Part shown: positions 7,296 to 15,430 of the stretch, in pieces
How the letters are laid out: each line of letters begins with the position of its first letter
Numbering within the stretch: position 1 is the stretch's first letter
NCBI RefSeq assembly: GCF_003602235.1
Contig: NZ_QZVS01000082.1
Location: 1-47,741, forward strand
Direction: 5' to 3'
Origin: Cryobacterium melibiosiphilum
GTDB lineage: Bacteria > Actinomycetota > Actinomycetes > Actinomycetales > Microbacteriaceae
DNA: 47,741 bases
Notes under the pieces: model-generated
Told to the model about the DNA's origin: nothing
The model's input: only the letters and a program-made list of their open reading frames with translations
The model's database searches: none
Position numbers and translations under genes: made by a program

Positions 7296-8414
7296 TCAGG
7301 GGGTGCGGGGGCGGCGGGTGGCGGCCGCGAGCATCCGCTCTAGAGGACCCTTGCCGAAGAAGACGCGCCAGAGCGACGCGAAGAGCAGGGAGGCGAGCAC
7401 CATGCCGACCAGCAGTGGCACGCCGGGGTAATCCACGATCGCTGGCACGCTCGGATCGTTTCCCTCCCGCACTGCGACGAAGCCGATCAGGGCCACGATC
7501 TGCAGGGTGTAGACGGTGAGGGCCATCGAACCGGCCGCCGCGATCGGCCAGAGTGCGCCGCGTGCCGCGCGCCCGAGCGACGCGCGCTCGGGTGCGGTCA
7601 GCCAGAGCAGTGCGCCAATGATGGCGATCGCCAGGCCTCCCGAGCCGAGCACCTCGGCGGTGGATCCGGAGTGTGCCTCGGCGCTGATCCCCGGCAACAC
7701 CGCGGCGGCGCCGTAGCCGGCGAGGGCGAAGAACGCGCCGACGCCGATCATGAGGGCCCGGGTGCGCGGCCGGGTCAGGCCCGACCGCGCCGCGATCAGG
7801 CCGGCGAGCAGAAACGGCAGCCAGATCAGAATGGGGTAGTAGCCGTTCAGAAAGTAGTAGTCGACAAAATAGGCGACCGTGTCACGCGACGTGTTCACGT
7901 CGCCCTGCCCGGCGCCGAGAATCGGCGCGAGCGCGATCAGCCCGACGCCGAGCGCGGCGAGCGCCCAGCGCGGAAAGAACAGCACCGGGGTCAGCAGCAG
8001 GAACATGATGCCGTAATAGTCGAGGATCACGGCGACGTCGCTGTCGAAGCTCGAGAGCACGATGCCGATCAGAAAGATGAAGATCGCGCGCAGCACGACG
8101 CTCACGATCCGATCCGAGCGGATGCCCCGCCCGGTTGGCCGCGCGGCCCCGGTCATCAGGCCGAGCGACACCCCGGCGAGTGTCGCGAACAGGATTGAGG
8201 AGCGGCCGTCGACCAGGAGTTCGGTGTCGTTGGGCCGTGGAATGGCGTGGGCCACGAGCATGCCGAAGATGGCGAGCCCGCGCGCCACGTCGACGCCTAC
8301 GATGCGCGCGCGGCTGTCGGTCTGAGTGGAAGGGGCGGGCGCCGAGGTCGGCCCCAGAGCAGGAGTGGCACCGGCGCCCGAGCCGGGATCCGGGGGAGTC
8401 GCGGGGGGCGGCAT
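7296..8414 (-). CDS. DUF418/HGSNAT-like multi-pass membrane protein
   Basis: A 372-aa protein with a Pro/Ala/Thr-rich N-terminus (about 1-33), then SRARIVGVDVARGLAIFGMLVAHAIP, the diagnostic first helix of DUF418/heparan-alpha-glucosaminide acetyltransferase-like membrane proteins. About ten membrane segments follow, and the C-terminal GKGPLERML resembles the family's ending. These proteins are suspected acyltransferases or transporters; no substrate is known here. It starts 3 bases after the stop of the HxlR gene, so the two form a minus-strand operon. The divergent MFS exporter may belong to the same regulated unit. Confidence 0.82.
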   Translation of the reverse strand: MPPPATPPDPGSGAGATPALGPTSAPAPSTQTDSRARIVGVDVARGLAIFGMLVAHAIPRPNDTELLVDGRSSILFATLAGVSLGLMTGAARPTGRGIRSDRIVSVVLRAIFIFLIGIVLSSFDSDVAVILDYYGIMFLLLTPVLFFPRWALAALGVGLIALAPILGAGQGDVNTSRDTVAYFVDYYFLNGYYPILIWLPFLLAGLIAARSGLTRPRTRALMIGVGAFFALAGYGAAAVLPGISAEAHSGSTAEVLGSGGLAIAIIGALLWLTAPERASLGRAARGALWPIAAAGSMALTVYTLQIVALIGFVAVREGNDPSVPAIVDYPGVPLLVGMVLASLLFASLWRVFFGKGPLERMLAAATRRPRTP

Positions 8415-8417
8415 CCG

Positions 8418-8879
8418 TTACCAGACCGTGATCGCGGCGGGGCCGGGCACGATCCCCACGGCGGGCAGCTCGCGGCCGGCGGCGTCGACGACGGCGACGC
8501 GGGCCGGGGCGCCGGTGGCGGGGTCGACGAGGCGGGAGCCGGCACCTTCGGGCGCAGGGTTGAAGGTGTCGCCCCACTGGATGAGGGCCGCCAGGGCGAG
8601 GTCGAGGCCCTGGCCGGCGGGGGTGAGGTGGTAGCTGGAGCGCTCGCGGCAGCCGGGCTCGCGGTAGGGGCGCTTGTCGAGCACGCCGGCCGTGACCAAG
8701 GTCGCGAGGCGACTGGCGAGGATGTCGGTCGGGATGCCGAGTCCGTCGCGAAACTCGCCAAATCGGGTCTGGCCGCGCAGGGCGTTGCGCACGATCAGCA
8801 GCGACCAGCGTTCGCCCACGATGTCGAGGCTGCGGGCGACCTGGCAGGTGGTCGGCGTGCCGTCCGGTCGTCTGTACAT
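8418..8879 (-). CDS. HxlR-family transcriptional regulator
   Basis: A 153-aa regulator started at ATG 8879; longer in-frame starts would run into the divergent gene. TTCQVARSLDIVGERWSLLIVRNALRG is the classic HxlR start, including the conserved cysteine that is redox- or electrophile-sensitive in several relatives. FGEFRDGLGIPTDILASRLATLVTAGVLDKRPY is the recognition helix, and SSYHLTPAGQGLDLALAALIQWGD closes the domain. A C-terminal extension of about 45 residues is unassigned. Between it and the divergent MFS gene lies CTTGGA-GAT-TCCAAG (8908-8922), overlapping the likely -35 of the exporter: a good candidate operator. Confidence 0.9.
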   Translation of the reverse strand: MYRRPDGTPTTCQVARSLDIVGERWSLLIVRNALRGQTRFGEFRDGLGIPTDILASRLATLVTAGVLDKRPYREPGCRERSSYHLTPAGQGLDLALAALIQWGDTFNPAPEGAGSRLVDPATGAPARVAVVDAAGRELPAVGIVPGPAAITVW

Positions 8880-8907
8880 GGGAACACTGTACGACTTTTT
8901 CGCCTCA

Positions 8908-8945
8908 CTTGGAGATTCCAAGACAGACTGGGTATGGTGACCACC
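8908..8945 (+). promoter_or_regulatory. Promoter and operator of the MFS exporter
   Basis: TTGGAG (8909-8914) and TATGGT (8933-8938) are 18 bases apart. The palindrome CTTGGA-GAT-TCCAAG (8908-8922) covers the -35. Transcription would start near 8945, at the first base of an ATG (8946) that opens a 7-codon mini-ORF. Confidence 0.6.
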
Positions 8946-8986
8946 ATGAGACAACCGGGCCTTCGATGACGCTGGGCCTTCGATGA
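8946..8986 (+). CDS. Two overlapping mini-ORFs ahead of the MFS gene (possible leader peptides)
   Basis: ATG 8946 encodes MRQPGLR and stops at 8967-8969. ATG 8966 encodes MTLGLR and stops at 8984-8986. Each stop overlaps the next start as ATGA, and the second overlaps the MFS start at 8983. The main start has no clear ribosome binding site of its own. Translation might therefore begin on a leaderless message at 8946 and re-initiate in two steps. Expression of these peptides is an inference. Confidence 0.35.
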
Positions 8987-8990
8987 CGCT
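8957..8990. repeat. 17-bp perfect tandem duplication at the MFS start
   Basis: GGGCCTTCGATGACGCT occurs at 8957-8973 and again, without a gap, at 8974-8990, followed by the first five bases of a third copy. Each copy carries an ATG (8966 and 8983). Because 17 is not a multiple of three, the copies lie in different frames. Confidence 0.95.
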
Positions 8991-10170
8991 GGGCCGCCGC
9001 GGCACCTTCTGGTCGGCCGCGATCGTGCTCGCCCTCTGCCTCTGGGCGAGCGGGGCGCCGAGCGTGCTCTATCCCGCCTATGCCGCCGCGTGGAACCTGG
9101 CTCCGGTCGTGATGACCTCGGTGTTCGGCGCGTACCCGATCGCCCTGCTGCTCGTGCTGCTGTTCGCCGGCGGACTCAGCGACACGATCGGTCGGCGCCG
9201 GGCGATGCTGCTCGGCATCACGCTGATCGGCGTCTCGGCCGTCGTGTTTGCGGTCGCCCCGAACGTCGGCTTTCTCTTTGCCGGCCGGGTGCTGCAGGGC
9301 GTGGGCACCGGATTCGCGCTGGGCGCCGCGAGCGCTGCCCTCGTCGAGCACAACGTTTCGGGCAACCTGCGCTTCGCCGGGTCGATGGCCACCGTCTCGA
9401 CCTCGACCGGGCTGACGCTGGCGCTGCTGCTCTCGGGAGCGCTCGCGGAGCTGGCGCCGCTGCCCCTGGTGCTGAGTTTTCTGGTGCTGTTCGCGCTCAG
9501 TGTTCTCGCCTATTTGCTCGTCTGGCTGACCCCCGACGATCGGCCAGCTGGCCTTGCGCGCTATCGCCCGCAGCTGCTGCGGATGCCGCCCGGCATCATG
9601 CGGGTCTTCATCGCGTCGACCCTCTCCGTCTCGGTCGCCTACGCGATCGGTGCCATGTTCCTCTCGCTCGGCGCCCAGATGGCCCGGCAGCTGACCGGCA
9701 CGACGAACCTAATCGTGGTCGGCGGGCTGCTCGCGGTGTCTGCGTTCGTGATCGGGCTGACAGCGCTGTTCCTCAGCCGGGTGCACGCGCACGTCGCCAT
9801 TCTGGTCGGGGGCGTGCTCTCGATCGGCGGGCTGGCGCTGATGGCGGGCACCGCGGCATCCGGGTCGATCGGAATGTTCCTCGGCTGGTGCGTGGTGGGC
9901 GGAATCGGGTACTCGTTCGCCTTCACCGGCGGGTTGCAGCTCGTGAACCGCACCGCGCCGGTGGCGCACCGCGGCGCGACCCTGTCGATGATGTACCTGT
10001 TCGGCTACCTGTTGCAGTCGGTCACCGCGATCGGTGCCGGCGCGCTCGCGACGGCGCTGGGCCTCGAAACGGCGATCTACGTCGCCGCGCCGGCGCTCGC
10101 CGTATTGTGCCTCGCGGCGATCGGCTGGGCGGTCCTCGACCTGGCCGCCCGGCGCCGTCGGCCTTCATGA
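8983..10170 (+). CDS. Major facilitator superfamily transporter
   Basis: A 395-aa, 12-helix MFS protein. The loop after helix 2 carries motif A (GGLSDTIGRRRAMLLG), and FAGRVLQGVGTGFALGAASAALVE in helix 4-5 matches the drug-exporter type. Efflux of a small toxic compound is the likely role, since it is divergent from an HxlR regulator, but the substrate is unknown. The start at 8983 sits in the second copy of a 17-bp tandem repeat and overlaps the stop of a mini-ORF. The C-terminus is short and Arg-rich. An imperfect inverted repeat (GCTGATCACA/TGTGTGATAGC) lies downstream around 10207-10237. Confidence 0.88.
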   Translation: MTLGRRGTFWSAAIVLALCLWASGAPSVLYPAYAAAWNLAPVVMTSVFGAYPIALLLVLLFAGGLSDTIGRRRAMLLGITLIGVSAVVFAVAPNVGFLFAGRVLQGVGTGFALGAASAALVEHNVSGNLRFAGSMATVSTSTGLTLALLLSGALAELAPLPLVLSFLVLFALSVLAYLLVWLTPDDRPAGLARYRPQLLRMPPGIMRVFIASTLSVSVAYAIGAMFLSLGAQMARQLTGTTNLIVVGGLLAVSAFVIGLTALFLSRVHAHVAILVGGVLSIGGLALMAGTAASGSIGMFLGWCVVGGIGYSFAFTGGLQLVNRTAPVAHRGATLSMMYLFGYLLQSVTAIGAGALATALGLETAIYVAAPALAVLCLAAIGWAVLDLAARRRRPS

Positions 10171-10383
10171 GACGACTCTCACAAAGAACGCGTCTCCCAG
10201 GGTAATTGCTGATCACAGCGAATTCTGTGTGATAGCAGCGGATGTCCCCGGCCGGCGGAATACCCCCCGGTCAGCTTTCACGGAGCTTCGGTAACAGGCC
10301 CGTGCCTAGGCTCGGGCCGTGCCCAAGTGTGGCTGGTGCGGCGTCTGCCGGGCCGGTCACGAGCTATCGAAAGGAACACACGA

Positions 10384-11325
10384 ATGATGACGCAGAACCA
10401 CACGCAGAACCAGAACGAGAACACCTCGGCCTTCGGCTCCCCGCTGAAGAAGCGTTTCGCCGTCGGCGCCGTGACGGCGCTGGCCGCCGGCTCCCTGCTG
10501 GGCCTCGGCGCCGTGGGTGCCACTGCCGCCCCGCTCGATGTCTCGAGCGAGAACGGGTCGAGCAACTCGACGACCGCGTCGGCCGAGGCTGACACTGCAG
10601 CGGGTACCCAGCTGACCGAGGCTGAGGCCCTCGACCAGATCGCCACCCTCACCGAGCAGCTGCAGGCCGACCTGGCCGGCAGCACCGAGGACGGCTCGAC
10701 CGATGACGGCGCGGATGCGACGCAGATCGTGACCGACGCGATTGCCGGCCACGGCGACCTGTTCCAGAGTCTGCCGGCCAACCTGCAGAGCGACCTGACC
10801 GCACTCGGCGACGCGAACACCGACCAGGCGATCGCCGCCGACACGATCGAGACCACCGCCCTCAGCGGTGGGTATGGTGAGCAACTGCAGAAGCTGGCCG
10901 AGGCGATCCAGCAGGACCCGGAGCATCCGCTCGCCGCCGTCTTGCAGGCCGTCGCAGCCAGTGACGCCGTCGCGCCTGACACGGGAGCACCGAACGGCCT
11001 GAGCGCCGAAAAGATCACCGACGCGCTCGCGGCCAACCCGGCCCTGTTCGAGAAGCTGCCGCAGGAGCTGCAGGCCGACCTGACCGAACTGCAGGCCGCC
11101 CCCGAGGGAGACCGCGCCGCCGGAGCCGACGAGATCAAGGCCACCGCGCTCGACGGCGGCTACGGCGAGCAGATCCAGGCGATCGCCGAGCGGGTGGTGG
11201 CGAACTTCGCCGCCGCCGAGGCCGGTGCCGAGGCTGAGGCCGGCGCTGATGTTGAGTCCGACGAGGCCGACACCGACGTCAAGACCGACGCCGCGGCCAC
11301 GGCGGGCGGGCACGACGCCAACTAG
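10384..11325 (+). CDS. Secreted acidic protein with two internal repeats, function unknown
   Basis: A 313-aa protein started at ATG 10384 with AAAGGA upstream; a TAGGCT -10-like box lies near 10310. After a hydrophilic N-terminus (Gln/Asn-rich, about 1-20) comes a signal peptide (KKRFAVGAVTALAAGSLLGLGAVGATAA) with probable cleavage before APLDV. The mature part holds two related units of about 60 residues. The first runs from DAIAGHGDLFQSLPANLQSDLTAL to TALSGGYGEQLQKLAEAI; the second from DALAANPALFEKLPQELQADLTEL to TALDGGYGEQIQAIAERV. A Glu/Ala/Asp-rich tail follows, with no anchor or LPxTG-like motif. I do not recognise the family. A strong terminator follows. Confidence 0.8.
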   Translation: MMTQNHTQNQNENTSAFGSPLKKRFAVGAVTALAAGSLLGLGAVGATAAPLDVSSENGSSNSTTASAEADTAAGTQLTEAEALDQIATLTEQLQADLAGSTEDGSTDDGADATQIVTDAIAGHGDLFQSLPANLQSDLTALGDANTDQAIAADTIETTALSGGYGEQLQKLAEAIQQDPEHPLAAVLQAVAASDAVAPDTGAPNGLSAEKITDALAANPALFEKLPQELQADLTELQAAPEGDRAAGADEIKATALDGGYGEQIQAIAERVVANFAAAEAGAEAEAGADVESDEADTDVKTDAAATAGGHDAN

Positions 11326-11333
11326 TCCACCAT

Positions 11334-11376
11334 CACAACGGCGGGTCGGGAGCGATGCTCCCGGCCCGCCGTTGTG
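11334..11376 (+). terminator. Strong stem-loop after the secreted repeat protein
   Basis: Arms of 20 bases (11334-11353 and 11357-11376) with one mismatch around a GAT loop; core GGCGGGTCGGGAGC / GCTCCCGGCCCGCC. There is no U-tract, but its length, stability and position right after the stop codon make it the likely transcription end. Confidence 0.8.
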
Positions 11377-11384
11377 GGTGAGCG

Positions 11385-11438
11385 CGGCGAAAGCAGGATG
11401 CGACGCTTCAAACGGCTCGTTTCAACCTGTTTTCGCCG
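11385..11438. repeat. Inverted repeat upstream of the transglutaminase-like gene
   Basis: CGGCGAAAGCAGG (11385-11397) pairs with CCTGTTTTCGCCG (11426-11438), 12 of 13 positions, enclosing a smaller AAACG-GCT-CGTTT hairpin. A related word, ATCGTCCTGTTTTG, follows around 11451-11464. It occupies the gap between the terminator and ATG 11513. Role unknown. Confidence 0.6.
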
Positions 11439-11512
11439 ACAGCAGCGCAAATCGTCCTGTTTTGGGCACGCACCCGGCGCGAACGGATGCCCCGACCTGC
11501 CATCATCGGGGG

Positions 11513-12304
11513 ATGAATCGCATTTCCTCCGCACAGATGCAACTTGAAGCCGTGGCGCCGGCCCGCCTGGTGCTCTCGATCGCACCCGCCGCCGGCCTCG
11601 ATTCCACCGAGCAGTTGAGCGTGCTGCAAGCGGGCGAAAGCCTGCCGGTGCGCGAGATCCACGACGAGTTCGGCACCCGGCTGCACCTCGTCGACGTGCA
11701 GGCCGGAGGGGTCGACGTGAACTATTCCGTCGCGGTGACCGGCCAGGCCGAGCCAGCCGCGGTGACGGAGATCGACCGCATCCGCTACCTGCGGCCGAGC
11801 CGCTACTGCGAGTCCGACCGCGTCGGGGCCATGGCCCGCGCCGAGTTCTCGGGGCTCACTGGCCGCGACCTGCTCGCCGGGGTCAGCTCCTGGGTCGGGC
11901 AGAAACTCGTCTACGTGCCCGGGGCCAGCCTGCCGACCGACGGCGCGGTGCGCACCCTCATCGCCCGGCAGGGGGTCTGCCGGGACTACGCTCACCTCGT
12001 CGCCGCCCTGCTGCGCGCGGTCGACGTGCCGACCCGGGTCGTCTCGGTCTACGCGCCGGGCCTCGACCCGATGGACTTCCACGCCGTCGCCGAGGCGCTC
12101 ATCGACGACGTCTGGCAGGTGGTCGACGCCACGATGCTCGCGCCGAGGCAATCCCTCGTGCGCATTGCGACCGGCCGCGACGCCGCCGACACCGCCTTTC
12201 TCACGACGATCGGCGGCATGGTTCTGCTGCACACCCTCGAGGTCACCGCGACCGTGGACGTGCTGCCCCGCGACGACGTGCGCGAGCTCGTCGAGCTGCG
12301 CTGA
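11513..12304 (+). CDS. Transglutaminase-like cysteine protease-fold protein
   Basis: A 263-aa protein started at ATG 11513, just after a GGGGG stretch. The first half is the N-terminal beta domain common to bacterial transglutaminase-like proteins (YSVAVTGQ, then IDRIRYLRPSRYCESD). The catalytic core has C156 in RQGVCRDYAHLVAALLRA, H190 in MDFHAVAEA and D205 in QVVDATMLAP, so the Cys-His-Asp triad is complete. There is no signal peptide, so it is probably cytoplasmic; protease, amidase or cross-linking activity is possible. It is transcribed toward a fragment of a surface protein that begins at its stop codon. Confidence 0.87.
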   Translation: MNRISSAQMQLEAVAPARLVLSIAPAAGLDSTEQLSVLQAGESLPVREIHDEFGTRLHLVDVQAGGVDVNYSVAVTGQAEPAAVTEIDRIRYLRPSRYCESDRVGAMARAEFSGLTGRDLLAGVSSWVGQKLVYVPGASLPTDGAVRTLIARQGVCRDYAHLVAALLRAVDVPTRVVSVYAPGLDPMDFHAVAEALIDDVWQVVDATMLAPRQSLVRIATGRDAADTAFLTTIGGMVLLHTLEVTATVDVLPRDDVRELVELR

Positions 12305-12606
12305 CCGGAACCCTCGCGACGGTGCTGACCGGCACCGCCGGAGGCCTCGACGCCTCACTCAGCGGCCTCTTCGCCGCCCTGCCCGGGGTACTCACGCTCA
12401 CCGTGAACGTGCAGCCGGACCAGGCGGATGCCCCGCCGCATCCGCCCTATCAGGCCGCTAACCCGCCGGATTCCAGCGCCGAATACCGGGTAAGCGCACT
12501 GCGGATCGGACTGCTCGACTCAGCGCCCGGCAGCGTGGCCGGCAGCGAACTCGCCTCGGTGACCCTCGCCACGGCCTCGGCGGGGGCGAACGCCCGGTTG
12601 CCGTAG
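12301..12606 (+). pseudogene. C-terminal fragment of a choice-of-anchor G family protein
   Basis: About 100 codons are open from 12301, overlapping the stop of the transglutaminase-like gene; a GTG at 12322 gives 94 aa. The text VNVQPDQA, SAEYRVSALRIGLLDS and the ending ATASAGANARLP closely match the last 90 residues of the 612-aa protein encoded at 17874-19712 (VNVQPDQA, SAEYRVSALRIGLLDS, ATATAGVNARLP). DNA similarity is also high in the shared part. There is no signal peptide, no N-terminal domain and no good ribosome binding site. I read it as the remnant of a duplicated surface-protein gene whose front was lost; a small expressed protein is less likely. Confidence 0.75.
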
Positions 12607-12616
12607 TCGGGGCCGG

Positions 12617-15430
12617 TCAGGCCAACTGCGGGGAGGGGCGGTCGGGCTCGCCGGCCACCTCGGCGGGGGTGCGCGCACCGAGCTTGATGCGGGCCTTGTA
12701 GAGGTGGGACTCGACCGTGCGCACCGAGAGAAACAGGGCGGCGGCGATGTCGCGGTTGGTGCGCCCCTGGGTGGCGAGGGTCATGATCTCCGCCTCCCGC
12801 CGGGTGAACGCCGTGCGCGGAGCACGCACCACCGGCCGCCCGGCCGGCGGCAGGCCGGCGGCCATGGCCCGAAGCTTCTTGCCCTGAATGCGGCTGAGCG
12901 CGGCGGCGGCGCGGTTGTCGTGCTCGGCGTGCAGGAGCGCGGCCTCCTCGCTGACCCAGGCGGCACGGCCCCAGGCTCCCAGGCCGTCCAATCGCGAGCT
13001 GGCCCGGTCCAGCGCAACGGCGTCGCCGTCGGCGAGTGCGCGCACCTGTTGCGCGCCGGCGAGGAGCAGCGGCGCGTCGGTGTGGTCGACCGCGAGCTGA
13101 AGGCTGTCGATGAGGTCGGCCGCGGATTCGCCGAGGTCGACCCGAACGTGCACGAGCCACGACCGCATGACCGGGGATTGGCCGCCATCATCGAGCAGAA
13201 GCTGATCGGTGAGGGCCAGGGCGCCGTCGATGTTGCCCGTCGCAATCAGCAGGGCGAGCGCGGCGCGGTGAGCTTCGAAGCTCAGGTTGCCGTTGACCTC
13301 GTCGGGGCAGACGTGAGCGTTGACGGTGGCCATGAGAACCCGGGCGGCATCGACCGAGCCGACCCGTGCCAGGGCGCCGGCGAGTTGACACTGCACCCAC
13401 GGCTGCCAGCCCGCGGCGTCGGACTCGGCGAAGTGCGCCTCGGACCGGCGCAGTTCGGCGACCGTCTGCGCGGTGTCGCCGTGGTACCGCGCGAGGGTCG
13501 CGGCAATCAGGCTGAGCACACCGAACTCGCCCTCATCACGGTCGCGCACGGCTCGATCGACCCGCTGGTGCAGTTGCGCCGCCAGGCCGTGCACATTGAG
13601 CCCGCTCATGCAGCGTACGAGGGTTTCGTGATGAAAAATCTTCAGCGAGAATGCCGCGGCAGAAAACGATTCCGTGGCGCCGTGGCGCCCATCGCTGTGA
13701 TTGAGCGTTGTCGCCCAGTCGAGCAGTTCGAGAGCCCGGGTGGCGCGCCCCAGATACGCGTAACCGAGGCTGCCCAGGCACGCCGCACGGATGCGGGTGC
13801 CGGGATCGGCGGCTTCGTCCTGCGCCAGTGCTTCGCCTTCGGCCGAGACGCGCACCCAATTCATGCGCTGCCACGACGCGACGAGTCCGATGAACGCGAG
13901 CTCGCCGGCCATCGCCCCCGACTCAAACCACTCGGCGGCCTCCAGGGCCAGGGCGGCCAGGGCGTCCGGTCCTTCCGAGGACACCCGGGCCAGGGTGAGA
14001 CGCCACTCCACGAGCTGAACCCCATCGTCCGACGTGCGCACCAGGGCGGCGGCATCGTTCAACAGTGCGCGGGCCGGCGCGAAACGATTGTCGCCCGCCA
14101 ACGCCCGGGAATGACCGATGAGCGAGCGGATGCCCGGGCGAATTTGCCCGGCCAGCCAGGCGTACAGCACGGCATTGCCCGGATGGTTCATCGAGCTGCT
14201 CCGGCGTGACGCGACGAGGAGCACCTCACTGACCACGTCGTCGCCCCACTCGTCCCGCAGCCGGGGTGCGATGGTTCCCGCCTGCACCCACTGGTCGGCG
14301 ATGAGCAGGCACTCCGCCGACGTGGTGGTCATGCCCAGCTTGCGGTCCAGGAGCAGACGATGAACCAGCCGGGCGCTCAGGTCGCCGAGCTGCGCCGGGT
14401 CGCAACTGGCCAGCGCTGCGTCGCCCACGAGCCCGTTCACGCGCAGGATGTCGCCGCCGCCGGCGGTCGTCGGCTGCACGAGCCCGCGCTGTACCAGATC
14501 GCGCAGTTCGACGCGGTTGCAGATCGCGGCCGCGCGCGACTGCTCCACGCCATTGGCGTGCGCGAGCAGGGCCATCGCGGCGATCTGGCTTCCCGTCAGG
14601 CTGCGGAGCTGGTGCGCCAGCAATTCGACGATGCGGCCGGCGGGACGCAAACGGGGAGCGGGGTCCCGGGCGGTGGAGCCGTGCGCCCCGCGAGCCACCA
14701 GCGCGGTCAACTCCCGAAGCAACACCCGTGATCCGCCACTGCCCTCGTGGAGTTGCGCCAGCGTGATGAGGTCGAAGGTCTCGGTGGGAGCGAATTCGCG
14801 AACCAGGTCGGCGGTCTGCGCCGGCGACATCGGCTCCAGGTCGATACGCTCGGCGCCGCCTTTGATCCAGAGGGCATCGAGCAGGCGAATGGTCACGGGA
14901 TCGGTCTCATCGACCCGCACGGTGGCCACCGGGTCGGAGGTGAGGAGCAGGGCCAGCGCGCCCTCGAACGCGAGCTGGTTCAGGCAGGTCATCGTGGCCG
15001 CATCGAGCAGGTGCGCATCGTCGACGATGATCACCGCGGGGGAGTCGGTCGAGGAATGCTGAACCGCGTAGGCGAACACCCGCGCTGCGGTGATGGGTTC
15101 CCCGCCCGCGAAGGCGTCGGCGAGTTCCCGGGTCGAGCTGCCGGTCAGGGCACCGAACGCGACGGTGTGCGAGGAGGCCTGCGCTCGAATGCGCATCGCC
15201 GCCGCGCCACGGGCCTCCAGCAGTTCTGCGACCGCATCGGCGAGATGGCTCTTGCCGAAACCCGGTGCCCCCACGATGAGCACGCTGCGCGAGGTCAACA
15301 GGTGGCCGGAAATCTCGGCAAGGCGCTGTTCGTCAGCCAGGCCCGATGACAGCGGCGCGGGCAGGTCGGATACTGCGTGTCCCCTGTGCACCCCGGGCCT
15401 CCCCTCGATCAGGTTCGAGCTGTACGCCAC
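12617..15430 (-). CDS. Large ATP-binding LuxR-family regulator (LAL type)
   Basis: A 937-aa regulator with GTG at 15430. The N-terminal STAND-type ATPase has Walker A GAPGFGKS (residues 54-61) and Walker B AVIIVDDAHLL (about 137-147). The middle 600 residues are helical and repeat-like, as in MalT/LAL ligand-sensing domains. The C-terminus (about 870-925) is a LuxR helix-turn-helix: FTRREAEIMTLATQGRTNRDIAAALFLSVRTVESHLYKARIKLG. LAL proteins activate transcription after ATP and inducer binding. It is divergent from the SipW-type operon across a 324-base gap that contains spaced direct repeats, so this operon is its probable target. The signal is unknown. Confidence 0.9.
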   Translation of the reverse strand: MAYSSNLIEGRPGVHRGHAVSDLPAPLSSGLADEQRLAEISGHLLTSRSVLIVGAPGFGKSHLADAVAELLEARGAAAMRIRAQASSHTVAFGALTGSSTRELADAFAGGEPITAARVFAYAVQHSSTDSPAVIIVDDAHLLDAATMTCLNQLAFEGALALLLTSDPVATVRVDETDPVTIRLLDALWIKGGAERIDLEPMSPAQTADLVREFAPTETFDLITLAQLHEGSGGSRVLLRELTALVARGAHGSTARDPAPRLRPAGRIVELLAHQLRSLTGSQIAAMALLAHANGVEQSRAAAICNRVELRDLVQRGLVQPTTAGGGDILRVNGLVGDAALASCDPAQLGDLSARLVHRLLLDRKLGMTTTSAECLLIADQWVQAGTIAPRLRDEWGDDVVSEVLLVASRRSSSMNHPGNAVLYAWLAGQIRPGIRSLIGHSRALAGDNRFAPARALLNDAAALVRTSDDGVQLVEWRLTLARVSSEGPDALAALALEAAEWFESGAMAGELAFIGLVASWQRMNWVRVSAEGEALAQDEAADPGTRIRAACLGSLGYAYLGRATRALELLDWATTLNHSDGRHGATESFSAAAFSLKIFHHETLVRCMSGLNVHGLAAQLHQRVDRAVRDRDEGEFGVLSLIAATLARYHGDTAQTVAELRRSEAHFAESDAAGWQPWVQCQLAGALARVGSVDAARVLMATVNAHVCPDEVNGNLSFEAHRAALALLIATGNIDGALALTDQLLLDDGGQSPVMRSWLVHVRVDLGESAADLIDSLQLAVDHTDAPLLLAGAQQVRALADGDAVALDRASSRLDGLGAWGRAAWVSEEAALLHAEHDNRAAAALSRIQGKKLRAMAAGLPPAGRPVVRAPRTAFTRREAEIMTLATQGRTNRDIAAALFLSVRTVESHLYKARIKLGARTPAEVAGEPDRPSPQLA

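Noticed and set aside
10327..10383. Upstream GTG starts for the secreted repeat protein
   Set aside because: AAAGGA is placed for ATG 10384, and the earlier codons would put a charged stretch in front of the signal peptide.
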